10,747 nt of DNA from JBDRGC01 sp043818215. GTDB taxonomy: Bacteria > Chloroflexota > Anaerolineae > Anaerolineales > UBA11858. The stretch's first letter is position 1. Each line of letters begins with the position of its first letter. The DNA lies in NCBI GenBank assembly GCA_043818215.1, contig JBDRGC010000169.1, positions 1 to 10,747 of the forward strand. Direction: 5' to 3'. The position numbers and the translations under genes were made by a program. Below are positions 1 through 6,215 of this stretch, piece after piece. Below the pieces are notes generated by a model. The model ran no database searches and was not told the DNA's origin. It saw only the letters and a program-made list of their open reading frames with translations.

Positions 1-889
1 GCAGGGAGAGGGTGTAGGCAGGGGAGGCAGGGGAGGCAGGGGGCGGGAGAGCGGGGGAGCGGGGGGGTGGGAGAGCGGGGGAGCGGGGGGGCGGGGGAGC
101 GGGGGTGTTGGGGAGCTGGGGGGCAGGGGAGGCGAGGAGGCGGGGAGAGCGGGTGAGGGTGAATTCAGTGAGTGTGGATTCGTCCTGCACGGGGAGCAGA
201 TACAACAACTTGTTTTCGATGAACAATACAGGATCATCATCACGTAAAATAGCCTGCGCCAGCAATGCCCCCGCCCCATCCGCTGCCTCTTGCCTCTTGC
301 CTCCTGCCTCTTGCCTCTTGCCTCCTGCCTCTTGCCTCTTGCCTCCTGCCTCTTGCCTCTTGCCTCCTGCCTCTTGCCTCTTGCCTCCTGCCTCTTGCCT
401 CTTGCCTCCTGCCTCTTGCCCACTTGCAGACTTGCAAACTTGCAGCGCACACGGCGCCAATACCCGCAGCCCCGGCACACCGAGGAAGAGTTTCTCCAAA
501 GTTTGACTGTGAGTAGGGCCGTAGCCGCGCCATCCGCCCATGGGGGTGCGAATCACCAACGGGACGCGCACCTGATCGTTGTACATCCAGCGGAATTTGG
601 CGATATGGTTGACCACCTGATCGGCAATCAGGGTGATGAAGTCGTCAAACATGATCTCAACCACGGGGCGCAGGCCGCGCATTGCCATCCCCGCGGCCAC
701 GCCGACGATACCCGCTTCAGAGATGGGCGTGGTCAGCACCCGGTCGGGGAAAGCGGTGGAGAGGCCGCGGGTGACTTTGAATGCCCCGCCGTAGGGGTCG
801 AGAATATCTTCGCCGAGGATGATGACGCGCTCGTCGCTAGCGAGGGCGAAGTGGAGAGCGGTGTTGAGGGATTCGAGGACAGTGAACAT
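1..889 (-). CDS. 2-oxoacid (pyruvate/acetoin-type) dehydrogenase E1 component, beta subunit, 3' end outside window
   Basis: The beta subunit of a thiamine-diphosphate 2-oxoacid dehydrogenase pairs with E1 alpha for oxidative decarboxylation in a cytoplasmic multienzyme complex. The frame starts at ATG 889 (MFTVLESLNTALHFAL) and stays open to base 1. Family landmarks in order are LGEDI near residue 25, the ISEAG motif near 56 with the conserved Glu, EIMFDDF near 78, GPTHSQ near 124 and PGLRVLAPC near 139. Residues 149-202 are then pure tandem repeat (QEAGGKR units). The family sequence resumes in the same frame as ADGAGALLAQAI, then RDDDPVLFIENKLLY. A second proline-rich repeat stretch follows (below about base 135), after which YTLSL may resume the native protein at the edge. 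Upstream is only a weak Shine-Dalgarno. The partner E1 alpha lies 4.1 kb upstream rather than adjacent. Family assignment is strong; the exact substrate cannot be read. Confidence 0.9.
   Translation of the reverse strand, partial: MFTVLESLNTALHFALASDERVIILGEDILDPYGGAFKVTRGLSTAFPDRVLTTPISEAGIVGVAAGMAMRGLRPVVEIMFDDFITLIADQVVNHIAKFRWMYNDQVRVPLVIRTPMGGWRGYGPTHSQTLEKLFLGVPGLRVLAPCALQVCKSASGQEAGGKRQEAGGKRQEAGGKRQEAGGKRQEAGGKRQEAGGKRQEAADGAGALLAQAILRDDDPVLFIENKLLYLLPVQDESTLTEFTLTRSPRLLASPAPQLPNTPAPPPPRSPALPPPRSPALPPPASPASPAYTLSL
21..135. repeat. G-rich tandem repeat (9-mers and 8-mers) inside E1 beta
   Basis: Bases 21-42 hold nonamers of the type ggggaggca. From base 43 the sequence reads as octamers: gcgggaga, gcggggga, gcgggggg, gtgggaga, gcggggga, gcgggggg and degenerate copies to about 135, with a 24-base super-period. 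Both 9 and 24 are multiples of three, so the minus-strand E1 beta frame stays open and encodes a Pro/Ser/Ala-rich segment. The strand is extremely G-rich and could form G-quadruplex structures; that last point is inference. Confidence 0.85.
284..445. repeat. 21-bp (3 x 7) tandem array plus octamer triplet, inserted in frame in E1 beta
   Basis: Bases 284-416 are 19 consecutive heptamers of tgcctct or tgcctcc in the fixed order Tct, Tct, Tcc, giving a 21-bp super-unit repeated six times plus one heptamer. Bases 422-445 are three octamers (acttgcag, acttgcaa, acttgcag). The whole block is 162 bases, which is 54 codons, and sits between two stretches of clear E1 beta sequence. Unit sizes of 21 and 24 bases keep the minus-strand frame open at any copy number. 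Confidence 0.95.
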
Positions 890-1002
890 CTTCTGAGTCT
901 TTCGATCAGGTGCTGTTGGTAACGATCAAATCGAGTGGTGATGAACGGGTTCACAATGCGACTGGTTCAGTTTGGATCGCGGCTAGTACAGCTGGGGGTA
1001 AG

Positions 1003-1271
1003 TCCTTTAGGGATGAGAATTAAATAACTTGCGCGTTTGTATCCTAACGCGAGTGCCGGTTGAGTAGCGGAGGCACACGCTTTTCGTGCCGGAGCGTACA
1101 CCTGCACTTGACGCAGGTACAAGTGTCGAAACCAAACGGTTTATGGCAAAAACGGTTCTTAAATCAGACCCGTTTGGTTTCGATACGCCCATCTAAAAGC
1201 ATTCGGGGCTACTCAACCTGCACTGCTCTCTTTGAAAAAGGGAAAGTTATTTAATCGCCGTTCCTAAAGGA
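1003..1271. repeat. Large interrupted palindrome: inverted pair of REP-like units
   Basis: Four blocks occur in order on the left and as reverse complements in mirrored order on the right: tcctttagg (1003-1011) with cctaaagga (1263-1271); attaaataactt (1019-1030) with aagttatttaat (1244-1255); agtgccggttgagtag (1052-1067) with ctactcaacctgcact (1209-1224, one mismatch); tcgaaaccaaacgg (1126-1139) with ccgtttggtttcga (1170-1183, perfect 14 bp). The ggttgagtag ... tcgaaacc pattern resembles dispersed REP-like units found in many bacteria. The central loop is 30 bases. The left half is longer than the right between the two inner blocks. The right arm forms the last codons of the 1247-1582 gene. 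Confidence 0.8.
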
Positions 1272-1582
1272 TTTCCGCCGTTCAGTACTAGAGATTTCAG
1301 CACAGTTTGATAAACACCCCGCGCACCTGCCCAGTCAACGAAGTCTATCTCGTCTCCCATTTCGCCATGCTCGAACTTCTCATAGAATTCGGTCGAGTTG
1401 AGAGCGTATTGCTGTTCGAATTGATCCAATTCAGAGCTTAGTTCATCGCGCTGCTTTCGCAGAACTTGCCGTTCACGGTCGAGTAATTTATCGAGCACAT
1501 TATCTATGACTGTGTCAGCTTCACGACGGTGTAGTCTGAGATAATAAACCAGTTTTTCTGCTTTTTCTATGGTGGTCATCAT
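1247..1582 (-). CDS. Small charged protein, antitoxin-like, partner not visible
   Basis: This is a soluble protein of about 111 aa with no membrane segment. It starts MMTTIEKAEKLVYYLRL; GAGG lies 5 bases before ATG 1582 and 8 before ATG 1579, so either can be the start. The TTG 30 bases upstream at 1609 is less likely. The middle (RERQVLRKQRDELSSELDQF) is a charged, probably coiled-coil helix. The C-terminal part has an EFYEKFEHGEMGD...DFVDWAG pattern that I associate with short antitoxins, such as those paired with TumE/DUF6516-type toxins. That link is memory of the family, not proof. No toxin-sized gene adjoins it; downstream lies the palindromic REP element. Its last 10 residues (GGNPLGTAIK) are encoded inside that repeat arm, so the native C-terminus was probably replaced. 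Its promoter region overlaps a MITE-like element. Confidence 0.65.
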   Translation of the reverse strand: MMTTIEKAEKLVYYLRLHRREADTVIDNVLDKLLDRERQVLRKQRDELSSELDQFEQQYALNSTEFYEKFEHGEMGDEIDFVDWAGARGVYQTVLKSLVLNGGNPLGTAIK

Positions 1583-1617
1583 TCGATCCTCAGAAGCCTC
1601 ATTCAGCAAACATGTTC

Positions 1618-1762
1618 GGTAGTGGTAAAAAAAGTAAGTGACGGGCTATTTCAAAGATGCTCCCAGCGGCGTCCCCGCCGCCGTCCCACAAGGATGCTTC
1701 GCGAAGGACAGCGGCTAGAGCATTTTGTGATTTAGTCCATCACTTACTATCTAACCACCACC
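1618..1762. mobile_element. MITE-like element with about 27-bp imperfect terminal inverted repeats
   Basis: The left end (1618-1645) contains ggtagtggt, an A-run and agtaagtgacgg. The reverse complement of the right end (1736-1762) reads ggtggtggtta then agtaagtgatgg. The 9-bp core agtaagtga / tcacttact is perfect and other mismatches are scattered. The element is about 145 bp, has no coding potential, and has a GC-rich centre (gtccccgccgccgtccc). It lies between the stop of the 891-aa gene and the start of the antitoxin-like gene. No clear target duplication was found. Confidence 0.6.
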
Positions 1763-1829
1763 ACCTGTTCTACATCTCACAACCGATAGTGCGTGTGTTT
1801 TTCTGCAAATTGGGGGACATTCAATCACG

Positions 1830-4505
1830 CTATCTTCGGACTCGTCGAGCAAGAGTGAGTACGCGAGGGCGTCTCCCCCCTTTCAGTTTGAAATCGAGAC
1901 CCTGACGGAATATCTCTGACATATCATACTCTTCTCCCTCCCGGAGAATTATTCCATTATCTTCCAAAATCCTGAATTCTTCTCTAGTTAGAGGAATTTG
2001 CTCTTGTGTGAATGGAATTTGTCGCTCTTCGTCCGATAACTGACTGAGTTTGGAGAGAATCTTGCCAAGCACCGGGTTTTCTTTCTCGATTTCTTTGATT
2101 TTTTCCTCTCCGCATATCTTCACCGTGCGCCTGATAGCTGCTGGAACAAGTAGACGGTCTTTCCAGTACGTATCCGTTGCCGAATCCTGGGCAGCTTCGT
2201 AGAGAAACCGAACAATGTCTCGGGCTTGAATTTGTCCATTCAGATCAGAAAGCGCGGCGATGATCCATTCGGCGGACTGGCCCTCTCTCGAGCGATCACT
2301 CCCAAGTTTTCGCCCCCACAATGGAACAAGCGCATCAACAAGAGCAGACTTCCGCATTTCTGGCAATTGCTTTATTTTGAGAGAAAGTACTTCTACTTTT
2401 GCTGCGATCCAGGCAACCAGACGCAAAGCCTCCTCCGATCCCCATCTCAACGCGTAAGGTTCATGTCGAGCCAGTAATTGCGCTGGATTCTGTTTCACTG
2501 CATCGATTACCATATCCTGGCGTACAAAGACCAGAAGCCCAATGGGGCGAGAAGGCTGTTGTTCCAGCCATTCCGGAACATCTTGAAGTAATGATCTCAA
2601 TGCTATTTGTTGGTTATTGTTAGAAGACAAGCCTTGGAACAGGTCCTCCAATCCATCTATTACGACCACAATGGAATGATCTTTTTCGCGAAGATAGTTC
2701 GCGAGGCCTCGCCCAGCATTCTGTTGACCTGCCTCGAATCCCGTGCTCCAGGCAATGACATCCAACCAGCGTTCACGCCATTCACCCTCGTGGAGATTCT
2801 CTCTCAAGCTATTTCTTAGATAATCTAAATTTTCATGAAGGGGGTGCGGACTCGCAAGGTCCAATGCTTGCGTCGTTTTTCTCTTCGTTCCTTGCACGAT
2901 CAAATTGGCTTTTTCCTCTAGGTTTTTCGGTTTTAGAATTGGGGAAATGCGCGCTGCTACCGAGATATTTGGAATGCCCGTGTCGCGAACGAAAGTCTCC
3001 CAGGTTTCTCTACGGACAACCTGGAGAAATGTATAAGTCTTTCCAGACCCTTTGGCCCCCACCACAACAACGATGGGACCTTTAGCGCTGAAATCAGCGG
3101 CAAGGTTGCGCAACGGAGAAATTGCCAGGAACTCTCCCAAATCTCCCGTTTCTGCATAGATGAGCCTGTTAGCGAAGCGAGCAAGTTTCTCCCGTTCTGG
3201 TTTTAGTCTGGCAGGGTCTGGTTTGGGTATCTCAGCACTGGCTGGCGGAGAGATTGGCAGCCAGTCCACCAGAGGATCTATTTGCTCCAATAATCTAGAT
3301 TTATCCAGACGTGCTATCAAATCATTCCAGTCGCCGGGAAGAACCTGGAATTCCTGGTTAAAATCACAGTCAATAAGGCTTGGAAGACTGATGTTTTCTT
3401 CTTCACCTCCCTGCTCATTTTTCCACAAAGGCATTGCAGCACTAATTAGCCGTTCCTCGAAAGGCTTCAAAAGATCTCCTTGCTGAAGATTCGTTGGAAT
3501 CTGAGCTACGATCAAGGCAGGCAGAGGGTCATCTTCCTGCCGTGGTGGAGCAGTTTTTCCCAGCAAGTCCAGGAGGAGGCAGGTTCCTTCGATAGATTGG
3601 TCACTCAAGGTTGTCACCAGGACTCGATACACTCGCGCATCAAGCAAAAGGCCTGTGGATAACTCGGAAAGACCTGCTCTCAGGTCAATGATGACAGCAT
3701 CAACGCCAAGGGATTTTCCTAATTTTGCCAACATGGTTGTAAAGATGAAAGGATCTCTGGCTCCCTGAATCAAATGCTCCGGTTTGATCTCCAGAGAACT
3801 GAATTGTGCTGGGGAACGAAACGCCGGCAATATGTAGATATCATCTAAAAGCAAATTTCCGATTTGATTGGCTACCAATTCAATGCTACCTTTGGCGTCT
3901 GGATTCGGATCTCCATGAACGAGCGACAGGAAGTCTACAAAGGAAACGGGGGGCGTGGGAAACCTGTTTCGTATGAGCCAGGTAAGTCCTGGCGCTTCGA
4001 GGTCGCCATCCACGAGAAGAACGCGAGAGCCGACCCCTTGTTTGTTTGTAATCGCCCGTGCAAACGCTAGAGCATGGAGGGTGCGTCCAACACCTCCCTT
4101 GAAAGAGTGAAAGGCAATTACCGGAGGCCAGTCCAGGGGCATCGGCTCAGGATATTCTTGCGCGGATGGAGGCCAGAGAACGGATGGTCTTGCCAGACTG
4201 GGGGAAAAGCGGGGGCGCGCAGGAGTTTCTGTGGTCTCCTCGAACAACGTAGCCAGTTCTCGTTGTTCTCCTGGCATGCTTTGTAGCAATATACGCGCAT
4301 TTTCCAAATCAAAGCGGGGATCGAATCTGTCTGATAACCACGCTAAAATTTGATCCTTCGTTCCGTTATGAATACCGAGGGTTAGCCCATCCCAGTAAGC
4401 GCGCGCCCAAATCAACCCTTTAGGCCAGGCGTGCTCTTGCTGCGCCCGGACTAATACTTCTTCCACGTCTACCCAAGTGTATAAACGTATATCTTGTGGA
4501 ATCAT
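1830..4505 (-). CDS. Double NTPase: N-terminal KGGVGRT (ParA/MinD-like) domain plus C-terminal STAND/AAA-type P-loop domain
   Basis: An 891-aa cytoplasmic protein. Residues 1-90 form a small conserved leader (WVDVEEVLVRA, YWDGLTL, ILAWL). Residues 128-300 form a SIMIBI-class ATPase with FKGGVGRT (135-142), VDGDLEAPG (165-173) and VIIDLRAGLS (271-280); Arg replaces the usual Lys/Thr pattern before the last Thr, as in the KGGVGR-variant ATPase family. A second P-loop, VGAKGSGKT (482-490), is followed by Walker B VVVIDGLEDL (613-622) and a sensor-like VFVRQD (659-664), typical of AAA/STAND NTPases. The C-terminus is helical, likely winged-helix, and basic (GGRRPRVLTLARRVRR). ATG 4505 has AGAGG 8 bases upstream and lies 2 bases after the HEPN-like gene stop, so the two are probably translationally coupled. 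KGGVGR proteins are known from predicted NTP-dependent conflict systems; the role as a sensor/regulator of the small partner is inference. The gene is visibly more AT-rich than the flanking E1 genes. Confidence 0.88.
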   Translation of the reverse strand: MIPQDIRLYTWVDVEEVLVRAQQEHAWPKGLIWARAYWDGLTLGIHNGTKDQILAWLSDRFDPRFDLENARILLQSMPGEQRELATLFEETTETPARPRFSPSLARPSVLWPPSAQEYPEPMPLDWPPVIAFHSFKGGVGRTLHALAFARAITNKQGVGSRVLLVDGDLEAPGLTWLIRNRFPTPPVSFVDFLSLVHGDPNPDAKGSIELVANQIGNLLLDDIYILPAFRSPAQFSSLEIKPEHLIQGARDPFIFTTMLAKLGKSLGVDAVIIDLRAGLSELSTGLLLDARVYRVLVTTLSDQSIEGTCLLLDLLGKTAPPRQEDDPLPALIVAQIPTNLQQGDLLKPFEERLISAAMPLWKNEQGGEEENISLPSLIDCDFNQEFQVLPGDWNDLIARLDKSRLLEQIDPLVDWLPISPPASAEIPKPDPARLKPEREKLARFANRLIYAETGDLGEFLAISPLRNLAADFSAKGPIVVVVGAKGSGKTYTFLQVVRRETWETFVRDTGIPNISVAARISPILKPKNLEEKANLIVQGTKRKTTQALDLASPHPLHENLDYLRNSLRENLHEGEWRERWLDVIAWSTGFEAGQQNAGRGLANYLREKDHSIVVVIDGLEDLFQGLSSNNNQQIALRSLLQDVPEWLEQQPSRPIGLLVFVRQDMVIDAVKQNPAQLLARHEPYALRWGSEEALRLVAWIAAKVEVLSLKIKQLPEMRKSALVDALVPLWGRKLGSDRSREGQSAEWIIAALSDLNGQIQARDIVRFLYEAAQDSATDTYWKDRLLVPAAIRRTVKICGEEKIKEIEKENPVLGKILSKLSQLSDEERQIPFTQEQIPLTREEFRILEDNGIILREGEEYDMSEIFRQGLDFKLKGGRRPRVLTLARRVRR

Positions 4506-4507
4506 AG

Positions 4508-4915
4508 CTATAGCCTCTCTTTAACCCATTGTTGAATAGATACAAGCCAACCAACCAGCCTCTTTTCATCATCGGGGCGAATAGCGATGCCATAACGCCA
4601 AGCCTCGTGTGCCCTCGCTACGCTCCAGGCTGATTGTTGATCTCGTCGCAAATAAAATACGGTATTGGTGCCGGTGATGGTGGCAGGTAATCTTAGTATC
4701 TTTACCCACAACGAGAGGTCATGACTTTTATTGAGCCTCTCGTCCCGGATATCTTTTGTGGTATTCAGACTGTTTCTTTTCAGATATACTGACTTGATCC
4801 CACACTCTACTGCGTAGAAAGTTAGAAGGTTGTGCGAAGGAGACGCGCCATTTTCGGCAACACTTGTGTGTTGGTGAAAGGCCTTTTTAAGTTCACTCCG
4901 TCCTGCTGGTATCAT
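4508..4915 (-). CDS. HEPN-like small protein, putative RNase effector of the NTPase pair
   Basis: A 135-aa soluble protein. ATG 4915 is chosen because AGGAG lies 8 bases upstream; a TTG one codon earlier is less likely. An all-helical pattern contains LLTFYAVECGIKSVYLKR (31-48), then ERLNKSHDLSLW (59-70), in which Arg60 and His65 make an R-x4-H motif inside an SHDL context. It ends with a helix containing AHEAWRYG and EKRLVGWLVSIQQWVKERL. R-x4-6-H plus HDL and a late R-Y pair is the signature of HEPN RNases, seen in HEPN/MNT toxin-antitoxin modules, Abi proteins and Cas accessory RNases. It is first in a two-gene unit with the double NTPase, separated by 2 bases. The RNase role is predicted from the motif only; a non-catalytic HEPN adaptor remains possible. 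Confidence 0.75.
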   Translation of the reverse strand: MIPAGRSELKKAFHQHTSVAENGASPSHNLLTFYAVECGIKSVYLKRNSLNTTKDIRDERLNKSHDLSLWVKILRLPATITGTNTVFYLRRDQQSAWSVARAHEAWRYGIAIRPDDEKRLVGWLVSIQQWVKERL

Positions 4916-4957
4916 CAAATTTGCTCCTGCTATACTCTTTCTAATGTCTTCATCTCA

Positions 4958-4986
4958 ACTATACCTCACCTGGAGTTAGCGTGCAA
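4958..4986 (-). promoter_or_regulatory. Putative sigma-70 promoter of the HEPN/NTPase pair
   Basis: On the minus strand, TTGCAC (4986-4981) and TATAGT (4963-4958) are separated by 17 bases. The -10 box matches consensus at 5 of 6 positions and the -35 box only at 3 of 6. It begins 6 bases after the E1 alpha stop codon, with a leader of about 35-40 bases before the HEPN-like start. It would let the pair be transcribed independently of E1 alpha. Confidence 0.45.
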
Positions 4987-4991
4987 CAACT

Positions 4992-5888
4992 TTACATATT
5001 CGCCGGATTGGGCAAAGGATCACTAAACGCTTGCTCGAAGGCCGCGGCAACCTCGGCGTCTACTTCCGACTCGATTTGGGCGCGAATGGCGGGAGCCAGA
5101 CGGGAAGCGTGAATCCGCAGGGGATCGCGCTGATGTCGCAAAACGGCAACCAACTTGGCGTCCCGCGTGTCGTCTCCTTTGGAGTGCGGGCCAAATCGGC
5201 AGGTGTGCAAAATCAGGGCTTGCGGCATCCCGCGGGTGCGGACATCATCCAACAAATCGCTGGCTGCCGAGTGAATTTCGAGCACGTCGGAGGTATCCAA
5301 TTCAACGGTGGGGATATCGAAGGCGGCAAAACGAGCGGCGATGTCACCGGCCAGAACTTGCCCGGTGGGAGTGGTTTGCGCAATGCGGTTGTTCTCGACC
5401 ACGTACAGGATGGGGGCCTCCCAGAGAGCGGCTAGGTTGAGCGATTCGTAGACCACGCCCTGCCCCAGGGTGCCGTCGCCCAAAAAGCAGACCGCCACTG
5501 CGTCGCTTCCCTTGCGTTTCTCGGCCAGAGCCATGCCGGTGGCAATGGGGACGATGCCGCCCTGGATGCCGTTGGAGTAGAAATTGCGCCACTGCAAATG
5601 CTGGGAGCCGCCCCGCCCGCCGCAAACGCCGGTAGCTTTGCCCATCAACTCGGCGAAGAGGGCGCGCATATCGCCGCCGTAGGCTAAAAAGTGTCCGTGG
5701 CAGCGGTGATTGCTGAAGACCACATCGCCCGCTTGCAAATGATCGAGCACCCCGACGGCATTGGCTTCCTGTCCCAGGTAGGTGTGATTGGTGCCGAAGA
5801 ACACGCCTTTGGAGAAATTTTCGAGGACGGTCTCCTCGAAGCGGCGGATGCGGTAGAGGGTGCGGTAGAGGTGGGTGGGTGGGGGCAT
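4992..5888 (-). CDS. 2-oxoacid (pyruvate/acetoin-type) dehydrogenase E1 component, alpha subunit
   Basis: The thiamine-diphosphate-binding subunit of E1, which should pair with the beta subunit at the left edge. From ATG 5888 it has 298 residues, slightly short for a family of usually 320-360. Landmarks are YRTLYRIRRFEET (9-20), GTNHTYLGQEA (32-42), NHRCHGHFLAYG (60-71), GGRGGSQHL (90-98), the ThDP/Mg site beginning GDGTLGQG (137) and ending VENN (164-167), and HSKGDDTR (235-242). The C-terminus stops abruptly at SDPLPNPANM, a few residues earlier than usual, right where the foreign island begins. The frame is open upstream through a repeat to 6026, which would add a PPASCLL-repeat leader; ATG 5888 is preferred because homology begins there. 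No Shine-Dalgarno is seen, since the leader is C/T-rich repeat DNA. Confidence 0.93.
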   Translation of the reverse strand: MPPPTHLYRTLYRIRRFEETVLENFSKGVFFGTNHTYLGQEANAVGVLDHLQAGDVVFSNHRCHGHFLAYGGDMRALFAELMGKATGVCGGRGGSQHLQWRNFYSNGIQGGIVPIATGMALAEKRKGSDAVAVCFLGDGTLGQGVVYESLNLAALWEAPILYVVENNRIAQTTPTGQVLAGDIAARFAAFDIPTVELDTSDVLEIHSAASDLLDDVRTRGMPQALILHTCRFGPHSKGDDTRDAKLVAVLRHQRDPLRIHASRLAPAIRAQIESEVDAEVAAAFEQAFSDPLPNPANM

Positions 5889-5891
5889 GGG

Positions 5892-6215
5892 GGTTAGAGG
5901 GTAGAGGACAGAGAGTAGAGGGTGGCGGGTGGCAAGAGGCAGGAGGCAAGAGGCAGGAGGCAGGAGGCAAGAGGCAGGAGGCAGGAGGCAAGAGGCAGGA
6001 GGCAAGAGGCAGGAGGCAGGAGGCAAGAGGCAGGGGGCAAGAGAAAAATTGGGGGTTGGAGATTGGAGATTAGAGATTAGGGAGCAGAGGTTCCTGGTTT
6101 CCTGATTCCTGGTTTCCTGATTCCTAGTTCCTGGTTCCTAGTCCCTGGTTCCTAGTTCCTGCTCCCTGCTTCCTGCTTCCTGCTCCCTGCTTCCTGCTCC
6201 CTGCTCCCTGATCCC
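5892..6215. repeat. Composite heptanucleotide array, 320 bp, with a strand-composition switch
   Basis: The sequence reads in 7-base steps almost throughout. It starts with ggttaga-type units (5892-5919), then gggtggc twice, then 15 units of aagaggc or aggaggc (5934-6038), then agattgg/agattag units (6060-6080). Near 6090 it flips to pyrimidine-rich units: ttcctgg, ttcctag, then tgcttcc/tgctccc to about 6215. A few 8-base units interrupt the phase. The plus strand is purine-rich before and pyrimidine-rich after 6090. The left end abuts the E1 alpha start. The right end is translated as the repetitive tail (QGAGSRK units) of the sugar-transferase remnant. Confidence 0.9.

Noticed and set aside
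284..416. Regular short repeats as a CRISPR array
   Set aside because: Units are contiguous 7-mers in a 21-bp super-unit with no unique spacers, and no cas gene is present.
290..922. 210-aa plus-strand open frame
   Set aside because: It is antisense to E1 beta; its only features are the translated repeat and GC-driven openness.
950..5030. Target-site duplication at the two ends of the E1-splitting island
   Set aside because: I compared 940-1010 with 4975-5035 and found no convincing direct repeat, so no insertion mechanism is claimed.
5344..5991. 215-aa minus-strand open frame
   Set aside because: It is an out-of-frame shadow of E1 alpha with Arg/Pro/His-rich composition; the correct frame carries all E1 alpha motifs.
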